DNA from: a bacterium endosymbiont of Escarpia laminata
GTDB taxonomy: Bacteria; Pseudomonadota; Gammaproteobacteria; Chromatiales; Chromatiaceae
DNA: 64,000 nucleotides
Direction of reading: 5' to 3'
NCBI GenBank assembly: GCA_003660235.1
Contig: QGON01000060.1
Span: forward strand, 1 to 64,000
Each line of letters begins with the position of its first letter. The first letter of the stretch is position 1. This document shows positions 25,582 through 34,116 of this stretch, in pieces. The notes beneath the pieces are model-generated. The model was given only the letters and a program-made list of their open reading frames with translations. It was not told the DNA's origin and did no database searches. The position numbers and the translations under genes were made by a program.

Positions 25582-25921
25582 TACCCTATCACTGTTACAT
25601 TGATGGTGCCTTGGTATTCCTCGAAATTATGCTGATTTCAGCGACTGAATTGCTTCCCGCAAACAGCCTTTGAGTCTCAAGTGTAGCAGTCAAATTTGAG
25701 AGAGATAGTGAACGGGGTCGTCAATTGGGAAGATTTCAGGGGAAGAGTAAGATGGCTGTTTGAGCCGTGATTGGAAAAGCTGCCGTGTATGGGCGGAACT
25801 ACCCTGTGGCGTCTATACTGTGGCTGGAAAATCCGCTCTTGTGGCAGTACTTAATAGTACTGGCCCGGAATACGGTTCGTTGCCAATCCGTGAGTTATTG
25901 TCGAAAAATGGGATCTCAGAC
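25582..25921. other. Intergenic region before V-ATPase A
   Basis: 340 bases between the outer-membrane protein gene and the likely atpA start. The A reading frame is open upstream to 25760, but those codons do not resemble the family. I see no tRNA, repeat or convincing promoter motif. It must carry the promoter for atpA, because the rest of the V-ATPase genes are several kilobases upstream. Confidence 0.5.
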
Positions 25922-27751
25922 ATGACCGATGCCGACAAACTGGCCAAGGTGGTCGCCGTCCAGGAGGACATTATCACCATTGAGGTGCCGGAAAGCGGTG
26001 GCCAGCCGCTGGTGAAGAATGAAGTGATCTATGTCCTGCCGCACCGGCAGGTCGAGGGCCGTCAGGAACGCCTCAAGGCAGAGGTGTTGCGGGTCGAGGG
26101 GCGCCGTGCAGTGGCGCAGGTCTTCGAGAGTACCCGTGCGGTCGGTATTGGTGATCCCGTGGAGCAGTCCGGCAGGATGCTTTCGGTCACTCTGGGTCCG
26201 GGCCTGCTGGGACAGGTTTACGATGGTCTGCAGAATCCCCTTGAAGGTCTCTCCATCAATTTCGGTAACTTTTTGCCCCGCGGCGTGGATCTCCCCGCCC
26301 TGGATCAGACCAGCCACTGGTCCTTCGTGCCCTGTGTGGAGACTGGCGCGGTGCTGCGTCCCGGCGATACCCTTGGCACAGTGCAGGAGGGGCGATTTAC
26401 CCACAAGATCATGGTGCCGTTCGGTGAACGGGACGAGGTGACGGTGAGCTGGATTCAGCAGGGGACCTTCACGGTGAACATTCCGGTGGCGCGTATCCGG
26501 GATCAAAAGGGGCGGGAGCGAGCGGTCACTTTGGCGCAGGAGTGGCCGGTGCGCCGGGCGCTGCCTGAGCGGCTGACCCGGCGCGGTAGCAGCAAACGGC
26601 TCTTTCCCGATGAACCTTTGATCACCGGGCAGCGTCTGATCGACACCTTCTTCCCCATCGCCCGTGGCGGCCCCGCCTGCATTCCCGGTCCGTTCGGCGC
26701 CGGGAAAACGGTCCTGCAGAGCCTCATCTCCCGTTTTTCGGCAGTGGACGTGGTGATCGTGGTGGCCTGTGGTGAGCGGGCCGGCGAGGTGGTGGAGACC
26801 CTCTCGGAATTCCCCAAGATGAACGATTCCCGCACCGGCGGCTCTTTGATGGATCGCACCATCATCATCTGCAATACCTCTTCCATGCCTGTAGCGGCGC
26901 GGGAGGCTTCGATCTATACCGGTATCACCCTGGGGGAATACTATCGGCAGATGGGGTTCGATGTGCTGCTGATCGCCGACTCCACCTCCCGTTGGGCTCA
27001 GGCGATGCGCGAGACTTCGGGCCGCATGGAGGAGATCCCGGGTGAAGAGGCCTTTCCCGCCTATCTCGATTCATCCGTGCGGGGCATCTACGAGCGGGCC
27101 GGCTTGATGCAGACCAACGACGGCTCGGTGGGCAGTCTGACCATGATCGGCACCGTCTCACCGGCCGGTGGCAACTTCGAGGAGCCAGTTACCCAGTCAA
27201 CCTTGGGCACCGTCAAATGTTTTCTCGGTCTGAGTGCGGAACGGGCCTACAAACGATTCTATCCGGCGGTCGATCCCCTGCTCTCCTGGTCCCGTTACCA
27301 TGAGCAGCTGCGTCCCTGGTATGAGTCGAATATATCGCCGGGATGGAGCGACCGGGTGGCGGAGATGACCGATCTCCTGGCAAAGGGGGAGCGTGTCACC
27401 CAGATGATGCAGGTGACTGGGGAGGAGGGTATTACCCTGGAGGATTTTGTCTGGCAGCAGAAGGCCCTTTTCCTCGATATGGTTTTCCTGCAGCAGGATG
27501 CGTTCGACAAGGTGGATTCCAATTCGACCCTGGAGCGCCAGGCGGAGATATTTAATCGGGTCTATGAGATTGTCGGTAATACCTATGCCTTCACCGACAA
27601 GGATGAAACACGCGGCCATTTCACCCGTTTGACCGGCCTGTTCAAGAACCTGAATTATGCCGGTCAAGATGAACCCCAATATGGAGAGTACATGAAACAG
27701 ATTGCTGATTTGACTGATGAAAAGGCGGTTTTGTCCACTGAAATGGCGTGA
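25922..27751 (+). CDS. atpA: V-type ATP synthase subunit A (catalytic)
   Basis: 609 aa catalytic subunit. Order: beta-barrel N domain, the A-specific non-homologous insertion (about 110-190, QNPLEGLSINFGNFLPRGV onward), P loop GPFGAGKTV (about 239-247), ERAGEVVETL, the ADSTSRWAQAMRETSGRMEE block and a C-terminal helical domain. The P loop and catalytic GER motif are intact. The start at 25922 gives the family N terminus. The gene is detached from B-D-I-K-E-DUF2764 by about 6.4 kb carrying alarmone, sox and envelope genes. Confidence 0.93.
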   Translation: MTDADKLAKVVAVQEDIITIEVPESGGQPLVKNEVIYVLPHRQVEGRQERLKAEVLRVEGRRAVAQVFESTRAVGIGDPVEQSGRMLSVTLGPGLLGQVYDGLQNPLEGLSINFGNFLPRGVDLPALDQTSHWSFVPCVETGAVLRPGDTLGTVQEGRFTHKIMVPFGERDEVTVSWIQQGTFTVNIPVARIRDQKGRERAVTLAQEWPVRRALPERLTRRGSSKRLFPDEPLITGQRLIDTFFPIARGGPACIPGPFGAGKTVLQSLISRFSAVDVVIVVACGERAGEVVETLSEFPKMNDSRTGGSLMDRTIIICNTSSMPVAAREASIYTGITLGEYYRQMGFDVLLIADSTSRWAQAMRETSGRMEEIPGEEAFPAYLDSSVRGIYERAGLMQTNDGSVGSLTMIGTVSPAGGNFEEPVTQSTLGTVKCFLGLSAERAYKRFYPAVDPLLSWSRYHEQLRPWYESNISPGWSDRVAEMTDLLAKGERVTQMMQVTGEEGITLEDFVWQQKALFLDMVFLQQDAFDKVDSNSTLERQAEIFNRVYEIVGNTYAFTDKDETRGHFTRLTGLFKNLNYAGQDEPQYGEYMKQIADLTDEKAVLSTEMA

Positions 27752-27800
27752 TGTTGGTTGGTACGTTGAGTGAGTCCATCTCAGGAACAGAGTTATAGTC

Positions 27801-29084
27801 ATGCCCTGGTTATATCCGATTGTTGCACTTTTCTTTCTCTCCGCGTGTGGGCAGGTGCCGCGTTCGCAAATGGAAACGCCGGACCTCACGCCGCTCTTCG
27901 CAGAGATGCTGGAAACAACGAAAAACCAACCCCCGGTCGATTACCGGCAGCAGGTGAAACCGATTCTGGAGAAGCGCTGTGTGGTCTGTCACGGCTGTTA
28001 CGACGCCCCCTGTCAGCTCAAACTGAGCGCCTATGAAGGCGTGGCAAGAGGCGGCAGCAAGCAGAAGGTCTATGATGGTACTCGACTGATCTCTACCAAT
28101 CTCACACGCCTCTTCGAGGATGCAAAGACAAACGGGGAGTGGCGTGAAAAGGGTTTTTTCCGGTTCTCAACGAGGCGGAAAAGAGTGCCAGGGCCAATCT
28201 GGAAAACAGTGTAATGGCCGGTATGTTGGCGCTCAAACAGTTGCATCCCCTGCCGGACGAAAAACGTCTGTCTGAGAGTTTTGACCTGAAACTGGATCGC
28301 GATCAGCAGTGTCCCAAGCAGAGCGAATTCGCGGGTTTCAGTGCCAACTACCCGCTCTGGGGCATGCCATACGGTCTGCCCGGACTGGCGAATGATGAGT
28401 ACCGGACACTACTCAACTGGCTCGCTCAGGGGGCTGGACCGGGCCAGCGCAGACCACTGTCGAATCAGATTCAGCAGCGGATTTCAGCATGGGAGGACTT
28501 TCTCAACGGTGATTCTCTGAAGCATCAGTTGATGAGCCGCTACCTTTACGAGCATCTTTTCGTCGCAAATCTCTATTTCAAGGATCTGGACAGACGGGTA
28601 TTCTTCAAGCTGGTTCGCTCCGCCACTCCGCCGGGTGGACCCATTGAACGGATCGTGACCCGCCGGCCCTATGACGACCCTGGTGTGGATCGGGTCTACT
28701 ATCGCCTGACGCGGGTGAAGACAACTATCCTGACACAGGGGGGAGAGCCGCTACTACACCCTGATCCACAACAATGCTCACATCAACATCACCCACATGT
28801 TCAAAGAGGAGAAGGCGCGACTGCCGGAAGAGGATACCCTGACGGTAGTGCCGGGGTTCATCGGAGCCTATCCCAACAGTTTTCTCAGGATCAACCGCGC
28901 GGAACTGCTACTCTTCATCGACCAGGTTGAAGCGTTAAGCAGCGAGGCCGACTACAGTGACCTGCTTGGCCGGTTCGGCATCAGACGTACCAGTGCAGCT
29001 TTTGGGACTACAGTGACCGCCTATAGAAAGACCGCCCCCGTTGAGTCCGGGCTGTTTGATTACAACCGGTTGGATAATCGATAG
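27801..29084 (+). pseudogene. cti: Fatty acid cis/trans isomerase (cti), frameshifted and internally deleted
   Basis: Cti is a periplasmic c-type haem enzyme that converts cis to trans unsaturated fatty acids in phospholipids under membrane stress. The N-terminal part has a lipobox-like FFLSACG and the haem site CVVCHGCYDAPCQLKLSAYEG. Homology then changes frame near 28160 (TNGEWREKGFF, then continuing through ANLENSVMAGML), runs to DDPGVDRVYYRLTRVKTTIL near 28730, and jumps directly to YYTLIHNNAHINITHMFKEE in a third frame to 29084. The 428 codons compare with about 750 in the family, and the missing piece is the middle (roughly 1 kb). It cannot make a functional enzyme. Confidence 0.85.
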
Positions 29085-29181
29085 GCTTGATCAGATCTAA
29101 TTGGCTCTGCATAAGCTTACTGTTCCACAACGCCTTGGTCCGTATGGATGGCCTTTGGTAACCGCAAAGTACGCGAAGCGC

Positions 29182-29646
29182 TCACGGCTCTCTGCCGATC
29201 ACCTGTTCTTTGGGGATCCTGTCGGCGATAGTCCGGCCCAACTGCTCCAGCTCTCCGTAGCCCTCCAGGCGTATGCCCCGGTTGCTCTTCAGCTTCAGCT
29301 GGATATGCCGAAGCGCTCCCTTACGGCGGTAGAAGGTGAGTATGGTGATATCCTTCACATCCAGTACCGATCTCGTACCATTGGTCCAGAATAAGACCTT
29401 ATCCCCATCTATCTCGATCCGGTGATCCCTGATCAGGCGAAGGTAGCGGTTGTAGCGGTAGTAGTTGATGAGATTGCCGAGGATGACAAAGGCGGCCACG
29501 GACCATAGCAGTACGTCATCATAGGTTTTGGGATACTGCATATGCCCGGCAACGATGGCGGTAACCAGCAGCAGACTGAAAAAGGCGCCCAACAGGATAT
29601 TTTTCTTGCGGATCTGAAGCGATGTTTCACTGACGGTATAATTCAT
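29182..29646 (-). CDS. Membrane protein with PH-like (YcxB/YdbT-type) domain
   Basis: 154 aa. Two membrane helices (about 18-35 and 45-62) precede a beta-rich C-terminal domain: IEIDGDKVLFWTNGTRSVLDV, then ITILTFYRRKGALRHIQLKL and GIRLEGYGELEQLG. This is the layout of small bacterial membrane proteins with a PH-like domain; function unknown. Between it and the ABC transporter operon are 270 bases containing a short palindrome (GGTGCGC type, 29720-29755) and a terminator-like hairpin. Confidence 0.65.
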   Translation of the reverse strand: MNYTVSETSLQIRKKNILLGAFFSLLLVTAIVAGHMQYPKTYDDVLLWSVAAFVILGNLINYYRYNRYLRLIRDHRIEIDGDKVLFWTNGTRSVLDVKDITILTFYRRKGALRHIQLKLKSNRGIRLEGYGELEQLGRTIADRIPKEQVIGREP

Positions 29647-29791
29647 AAATCAAGTTACGGGGTTCATGGTGGTGGTTGATGGGGTGTGGCTTCTCTAAAT
29701 GTGACGAACGTAGGGTGCAACCTGCGCACCATGATGGCTTATTCTGGTGCGCCCAGCACACCCTGCCAGATGTTCATAAAATGAATTAAAC

Positions 29792-29813
29792 GCCACCCTC
29801 TTTTCTGGGTGGC
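29792..29813 (-). terminator. Terminator-like hairpin downstream of the Fe(III) ABC operon
   Basis: GCCACCC and GGGTGGC around an eight-base loop, about 100 bases beyond the ATPase gene stop. On the minus strand it is followed by GTTTAATTCATTTT, a moderate T-rich tract. Confidence 0.45.
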
Positions 29814-29916
29814 TTGAACGCCGAGCTCTTTATCTTGACTGCTGCGAAATTTTGCTGGATTCTCCGGCCCATGGCAACTGTTCCATGCCGCCTTCGTTGT
29901 GTCCGGATTGTTCGAT

Positions 29917-30966
29917 CTAAACTGACTCTGCAACGGAAAACAGCACCGTGTGATCCAGATCCAGCCCTACGGAGAGGGTCTCTCCCAGCGTAAAATTGTC
30001 CCGGCCGTGGGTGATGTAGAGGATCTCCGTACCGCTCTGCAAGCGCAGTCGATAGAGGATATCCGCGCCGCGGAACGCCTTGCCGACCACTTCGGTCGAC
30101 ACCCCGTCTGACTGTCTGACCACATCGTCGGGTCGCAGCAGCATCTCCATGTTGCCGGTTATCGATGCCTCAGTGCCGACCTCTGGTAAGGGTCCCAGCT
30201 CACTGATCAGCCGGCCCCGGTTATCCCGCACCACAGGCAGCAGAGCACCCTGACCGATAAAACCCGCCACGAAACGGTTTGTGGGGGTGTGGTAGAGGTT
30301 GAAGGCGGTGTCCCACTGCTGGATGAGACCCGTCTGCATCACCGCGATCCGATCCGCCATGGCGAAGGCCTCGTGCTGATCGTGGGTGACCAGAAGCGCG
30401 GTGGTGCCCTCCCGTTTCAGTATCTCCCGCACCTCTCTGGCCAGGCTCTCCCGCAGGTCCACATCCATGCTGGAGAAGGGTTCGTCCATCAGCAGCAGTG
30501 ACGGCTCCGGCGCCAGTGCCCGGGCGAGGGCGATGCGCTGTTGCTGCCCGCCGGAGAGTTGGTGGGGAAAGAGTGAACCGGCGTCCGGCAGTTCCACCAG
30601 TCGCAGCAGTGACTCGATGCGTTTGCGCCGCTCCTTGCCGGGTCGGTCTGAAATGCCGAAGCCGATGTTGTCAGCCACATTCAGGTGGGGGAAGAGGGCG
30701 AAGTCCTGAAACACCATGCCGATGTGGCGCTGTTCGGGGGCGAGGACTTTACCGGGGCGACTCACAGTAGACTGTTTGAGGTCGATGCTGCCGGCGCGGA
30801 TCGGCTCAAATCCGGCAATGGCGCGCAACAGAGTGGTTTTGCCGCAACCGGAGGGGCCGAGCAGACAGCCGATCTCCCCCGCTTGCAGGTCATAGGTGAT
30901 CCCTTTTACGACTTCGGTGTCGTCGTAGGCGATGCGCACATTGTTGAGCGCCAGCAGTTTATTCAT
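29917..30966 (-). CDS. fbpC: Fe(III) ABC transporter ATP-binding protein
   Basis: 349 aa. ABC ATPase domain: Walker A GPSGCGKTT (about 38-46), Q loop VFQDFALFPHL, signature LSGGQQQRIALARAL, Walker B LLLMDEPFSSMD and H loop VTHDQHEA. The C-terminal about 110 residues form a TOBE-like regulatory domain (LRPDDV...). It energises uptake of iron delivered by the periplasmic binding protein. It overlaps the permease gene by eight bases and is the last of three genes. Confidence 0.93.
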   Translation of the reverse strand: MNKLLALNNVRIAYDDTEVVKGITYDLQAGEIGCLLGPSGCGKTTLLRAIAGFEPIRAGSIDLKQSTVSRPGKVLAPEQRHIGMVFQDFALFPHLNVADNIGFGISDRPGKERRKRIESLLRLVELPDAGSLFPHQLSGGQQQRIALARALAPEPSLLLMDEPFSSMDVDLRESLAREVREILKREGTTALLVTHDQHEAFAMADRIAVMQTGLIQQWDTAFNLYHTPTNRFVAGFIGQGALLPVVRDNRGRLISELGPLPEVGTEASITGNMEMLLRPDDVVRQSDGVSTEVVGKAFRGADILYRLRLQSGTEILYITHGRDNFTLGETLSVGLDLDHTVLFSVAESV

Positions 30967-32632
30967 GGATCTCTCCGGATCTTCGGATGGCGCGGCTGAG
31001 CAGGATCACCGGCACAATGCCCACTGCCACGATGGAGAGGGCGGCAATGGACGAATCGGCCAATCGTTCGTCCGAGGCGAGTTCATAGGCTCTGACTGCC
31101 AGGGTGTTGAAATTGAAGGGACGCAGAATCAGGGTTGCAGGCAGCTCTTTCAGCACATCGACGAAGACCAGCAACATTGCAGTCAACAGCGCGCCGCGCA
31201 TCATCGGCAGATGGATGCGCCGCAATACCTTTCCCGGTGCCAGCCCCAGTGAGCGGGCGGCATCATCCATATTTGGGGTGATCTTCGATAGTCCCGACTC
31301 CACCGATTGCAGTGAAACCGCCAGAAAGCGCACTGCATAGGAGAAGAGCAGGGCGAATACAGTGCCACTGAGCAGCAGGCCGGTGGAGAGGTCGAAGGTG
31401 CCGCGCATCCATTCGTCCAGGGTGTTGTCGAACCAGGCAAAGGGCAGCATCACCCCCACTGCGATCACCGTGCCGGGGATGGCGTATCCCATGGCGGAAA
31501 AGCGTACTGCGATGGCTACCGGTTTCGAGGGGTGGAGACGCTGGCCATACCCCAGGAAGAGCGCCAGCATCAGGGTGAATATTGCGGCGGCGCTCGCCAG
31601 TAACAGGCTGTTGCCCGCCAGCTGCAGGAAGCTCAGGTCGATCGCCTCTTCCGCGATGGAGAGCGCCCACACCAACAGTTGACCCGCTGGTATAAGGAAG
31701 CCGAAGACCAGAGGGATGACGCAGATGGTGATGGCTGCATAACGCTGCCAGCCCCTGAGCGGGTGGCAGACCGGGTGGCGATGGTGTCCACCGGTCTGAT
31801 AGAAACGCTGGCGGCGGCGCGAATAGTGTTCCAGCAGGATCAGGATGAAAACAAAGCACATCAGGAGTGCGGCAAGCTGGGCGGCAGCGGCGCTGTCGTT
31901 GAGGCCGAACCAGGTGCGGAAGATGCCTGTGGTGAAGGTGCTGATGCCGAAATACTGCACTGTGCCGTAGTCCGCCAGGGTCTCCATCAGGGCCAGGGAG
32001 AGGCCGGTGACGATGGCGGGCCGGGCCAGGGGCAGGGCGATGGAGAGAAATACCCGTAGCGGGCCTGCCCCCAAGGCGCGGCCTGCCTCCAGGGTTGATG
32101 ACGACTGCCCCAGAAAACTGCTGCGAGCCATCATGAAGACGTAGGGATAGAGTACCAGGGAGAGCATGATGACCGCCCCGCCCAGGGAGCGGACCTCAGG
32201 AAAGTAGTAGTCCCCCCAACCTAGTCCGAAGCTGTCGCGCAGCCCAGTCTGAAGTGGTCCGGCAAAATCGAGCAGACCGGTGTAGGTGTAGGCAATGATG
32301 TAGGCCGGTATTGCCAGGGGCAGCAGCAGGCTCCATTCAAAAAAGCGGCGACCGGGAAAATCGTAGACAGCGATGACCCAGGCGGTGGGGATACCAAGCA
32401 GCAGCACCCCGAACGCGACCCCTAAAACCAGCAGGGCCGAATTGCTCAGATAGTCTGCGAGTACCGTCTCTGCGAGGTGGCTCCAGACCTCCCCCGCAGG
32501 AACGAAGATGAAGCTGAAGACGGTGAATACCGGCAGCGCCAGCACCAGGGCAGAGAGCAAAACGCCAGCCTGCCATAAGCTGGGTCGGTGTAGTGCCGTA
32601 CGGTCTGTGGTTCTGTGAGTCGCTACTTCCAC
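30959..32632 (-). CDS. fbpB: Fe(III) ABC transporter permease
   Basis: 557 aa, about twelve membrane helices in two homologous halves, as in FbpB/SfuB-type permeases. Each half has the EAA coupling loop: EAGRALGAGPLRVFLSIALP and DDAARSLGLAPGKVLRRIHL. It overlaps the binding-protein gene by ten bases at its start and the ATPase gene by eight at its end, indicating tight translational coupling. Confidence 0.93.
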   Translation of the reverse strand: MEVATHRTTDRTALHRPSLWQAGVLLSALVLALPVFTVFSFIFVPAGEVWSHLAETVLADYLSNSALLVLGVAFGVLLLGIPTAWVIAVYDFPGRRFFEWSLLLPLAIPAYIIAYTYTGLLDFAGPLQTGLRDSFGLGWGDYYFPEVRSLGGAVIMLSLVLYPYVFMMARSSFLGQSSSTLEAGRALGAGPLRVFLSIALPLARPAIVTGLSLALMETLADYGTVQYFGISTFTTGIFRTWFGLNDSAAAAQLAALLMCFVFILILLEHYSRRRQRFYQTGGHHRHPVCHPLRGWQRYAAITICVIPLVFGFLIPAGQLLVWALSIAEEAIDLSFLQLAGNSLLLASAAAIFTLMLALFLGYGQRLHPSKPVAIAVRFSAMGYAIPGTVIAVGVMLPFAWFDNTLDEWMRGTFDLSTGLLLSGTVFALLFSYAVRFLAVSLQSVESGLSKITPNMDDAARSLGLAPGKVLRRIHLPMMRGALLTAMLLVFVDVLKELPATLILRPFNFNTLAVRAYELASDERLADSSIAALSIVAVGIVPVILLSRAIRRSGEIHE

Positions 32633-33657
32633 CCGGCTCGATCCATGATCCTCACTGCTGCCGCATTATGCTGACCGAGTTTGGCCAGATTCAGCTGATC
32701 CGCTTTGAAACTGCCCCACTGTTTGAGCAGGTCACTCCACTCGACCCCCTCTCGAACCGGGTACTCATAGTTGGCCTCGGCATACCACGACTGGGAATCC
32801 GCTGTGACCAGGAACTCCATCAGCCGGATGGCGTTGGCCCTGTTTTTCGCGGACTGGGTGAGCATGACACCACTGATGTTGACGTGGGCGCCACGGCCGG
32901 ACTGGTTGGGCCAGAAGATGGCGACCTTATCCGCTGCGGTTTGTTGCGACAGGTCTTTTCCTTTGATCATCATGCCCAGATAGTAAGTATTGGCGATAGC
33001 GATGTCGCACTGGCCGGCGGCTGCCGCCTTGATCTGGTCACGGTCTCCGCCTTTGGGTTTACGGGCGAGATTTTTCACCAGGCGGTCGGCCCAGAGCTGG
33101 GTTTTATCCTTGCCGTCGTGGGAGAGCATGGAGGCAACCAGCGACTGGTTGTAGATATTGCCGGAGGAGCGGATACAGATCTTTTTTGCCCACTTGGGAT
33201 CGGCCAGTGCCTCATAGGTGGAGAGTTGGTCTGCCGATACCTTGCCTTTGACATAGATGATGGGGCGCGCCCGTAAGGAGAGACCAAACCAGTGTTCCTC
33301 CGGATCACGATAGGCGGCGGGAATGGCATCCTTGAGCATGGCGGAGGAGACGCGCTGGGTTACCCCGGCGCGCTTTGCCCGGTAGAGTCGTCCTGCATCG
33401 GTGGTGATGAACAGATCCGCAGGACTGTTTCTGCCCTCCAGTTGCAGCCGTTTCAGCAGGGCATCGGCCTTGCCGGTCACCAGGTTGACCTGAATGCCTG
33501 TCTGCGCAGAGAAGCGGTCAAGCAATGGCTTGATCAGCGCCTCCTTGCGTGCTGAGTAGAGATTGACCTCTTCGGTGGCAAAGGCCGTGCTGGAGAGTGA
33601 AGCTGCAGCAATCAGGATCGCCAGCAGGGAATTAATAGAGAGGGATGTCTTTCTCAT
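32623..33657 (-). CDS. fbpA: Fe(III)-binding periplasmic protein
   Basis: 344 aa with a signal peptide (about 1-27, ending STAFATEE). Mature part VNLYSARKEALIKPLLDRFS starts in the standard FbpA way. The iron-binding Tyr pair is present at 225-226 (ANTYYLG), the defining ligand of ferric-binding proteins. A Fur-type palindrome lies 33-51 bases upstream, so iron repression is expected. Confidence 0.94.
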   Translation of the reverse strand: MRKTSLSINSLLAILIAAASLSSTAFATEEVNLYSARKEALIKPLLDRFSAQTGIQVNLVTGKADALLKRLQLEGRNSPADLFITTDAGRLYRAKRAGVTQRVSSAMLKDAIPAAYRDPEEHWFGLSLRARPIIYVKGKVSADQLSTYEALADPKWAKKICIRSSGNIYNQSLVASMLSHDGKDKTQLWADRLVKNLARKPKGGDRDQIKAAAAGQCDIAIANTYYLGMMIKGKDLSQQTAADKVAIFWPNQSGRGAHVNISGVMLTQSAKNRANAIRLMEFLVTADSQSWYAEANYEYPVREGVEWSDLLKQWGSFKADQLNLAKLGQHNAAAVRIMDRAGWK

Positions 33658-33689
33658 GGAAAAATAAAACTCCGCGTATGCGTAATAAT

Positions 33690-33708
33690 AATGAGAAAGA
33701 TTCTCAAT
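33690..33708 (-). promoter_or_regulatory. Putative Fur box upstream of fbpA
   Basis: AATGAGAA-AGA-TTCTCAAT, a near-perfect dyad in a T/A-rich stretch, close to the Fur consensus built from GATAAT/ATTATC and gammaproteobacterial variants with AATGAGAA. It lies just before the start of a ferric iron transport operon. Confidence 0.7.
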
Positions 33709-33767
33709 ACATTTTATAGAGAAGTCAACAGTGGGTTTATTAGGACTTAATCGGAAGATGAGAAAAC

Positions 33768-33855
33768 GTAGGCCGGTTCAAGCGTAGCGGAACCGGCGAA
33801 CACCGTTTGTCATTCCGGGTGATTGCCTGATCCGCTACGCTTGATCAGGCCTACG
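33768..33855. repeat. REP-like palindromic element
   Basis: Two hairpins in tandem, each with GTAGGCC or GGCCTAC at its outer end: CCGGTTC...GAACCGG at 33773-33797, and a 24-base unit at 33826-33849 (CCTGATC...GATCAGG) that recurs exactly at 40423-40446. A related element lies at 36134-36220. Confidence 0.75.
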
Positions 33856-34116
33856 AACCCGTGTCACAAAGCTGGGACACGATCATCGGGCTGTGCTGTG
33901 CGGCACCATCGTTCCATTGGAACTGCCTCCGCGGAGCCTTCAGAGGTGCGCCGGCAGTGAAGTGCCGCAGGGTACGGGACAGGATTCCTGGGGCAGTGAA
34001 CAAGAGGTGGTTTTCCAGCTTCGTGAGGTGATCAAGTACGAGCAGGATCGACAGCAACAGGAGAAAGCGCGTTTGCAGTCTCTGGGCGTTGAGCCAGAAG
34101 ATAAGATTTCTCGACC
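33856..34116. other. Non-coding stretch with a possible gene remnant
   Basis: The plus strand has a short open frame at 33893-34120 whose second half (QLREVIKYEQDRQQQEKARL, then LQSLGVEPEDK) reads like the coiled C terminus of a larger protein, such as an Uma2-type nuclease or transposase accessory protein. There is no matching N-terminal domain, start or ribosome-binding site. I treat it as a probable remnant, not a gene. Confidence 0.35.
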
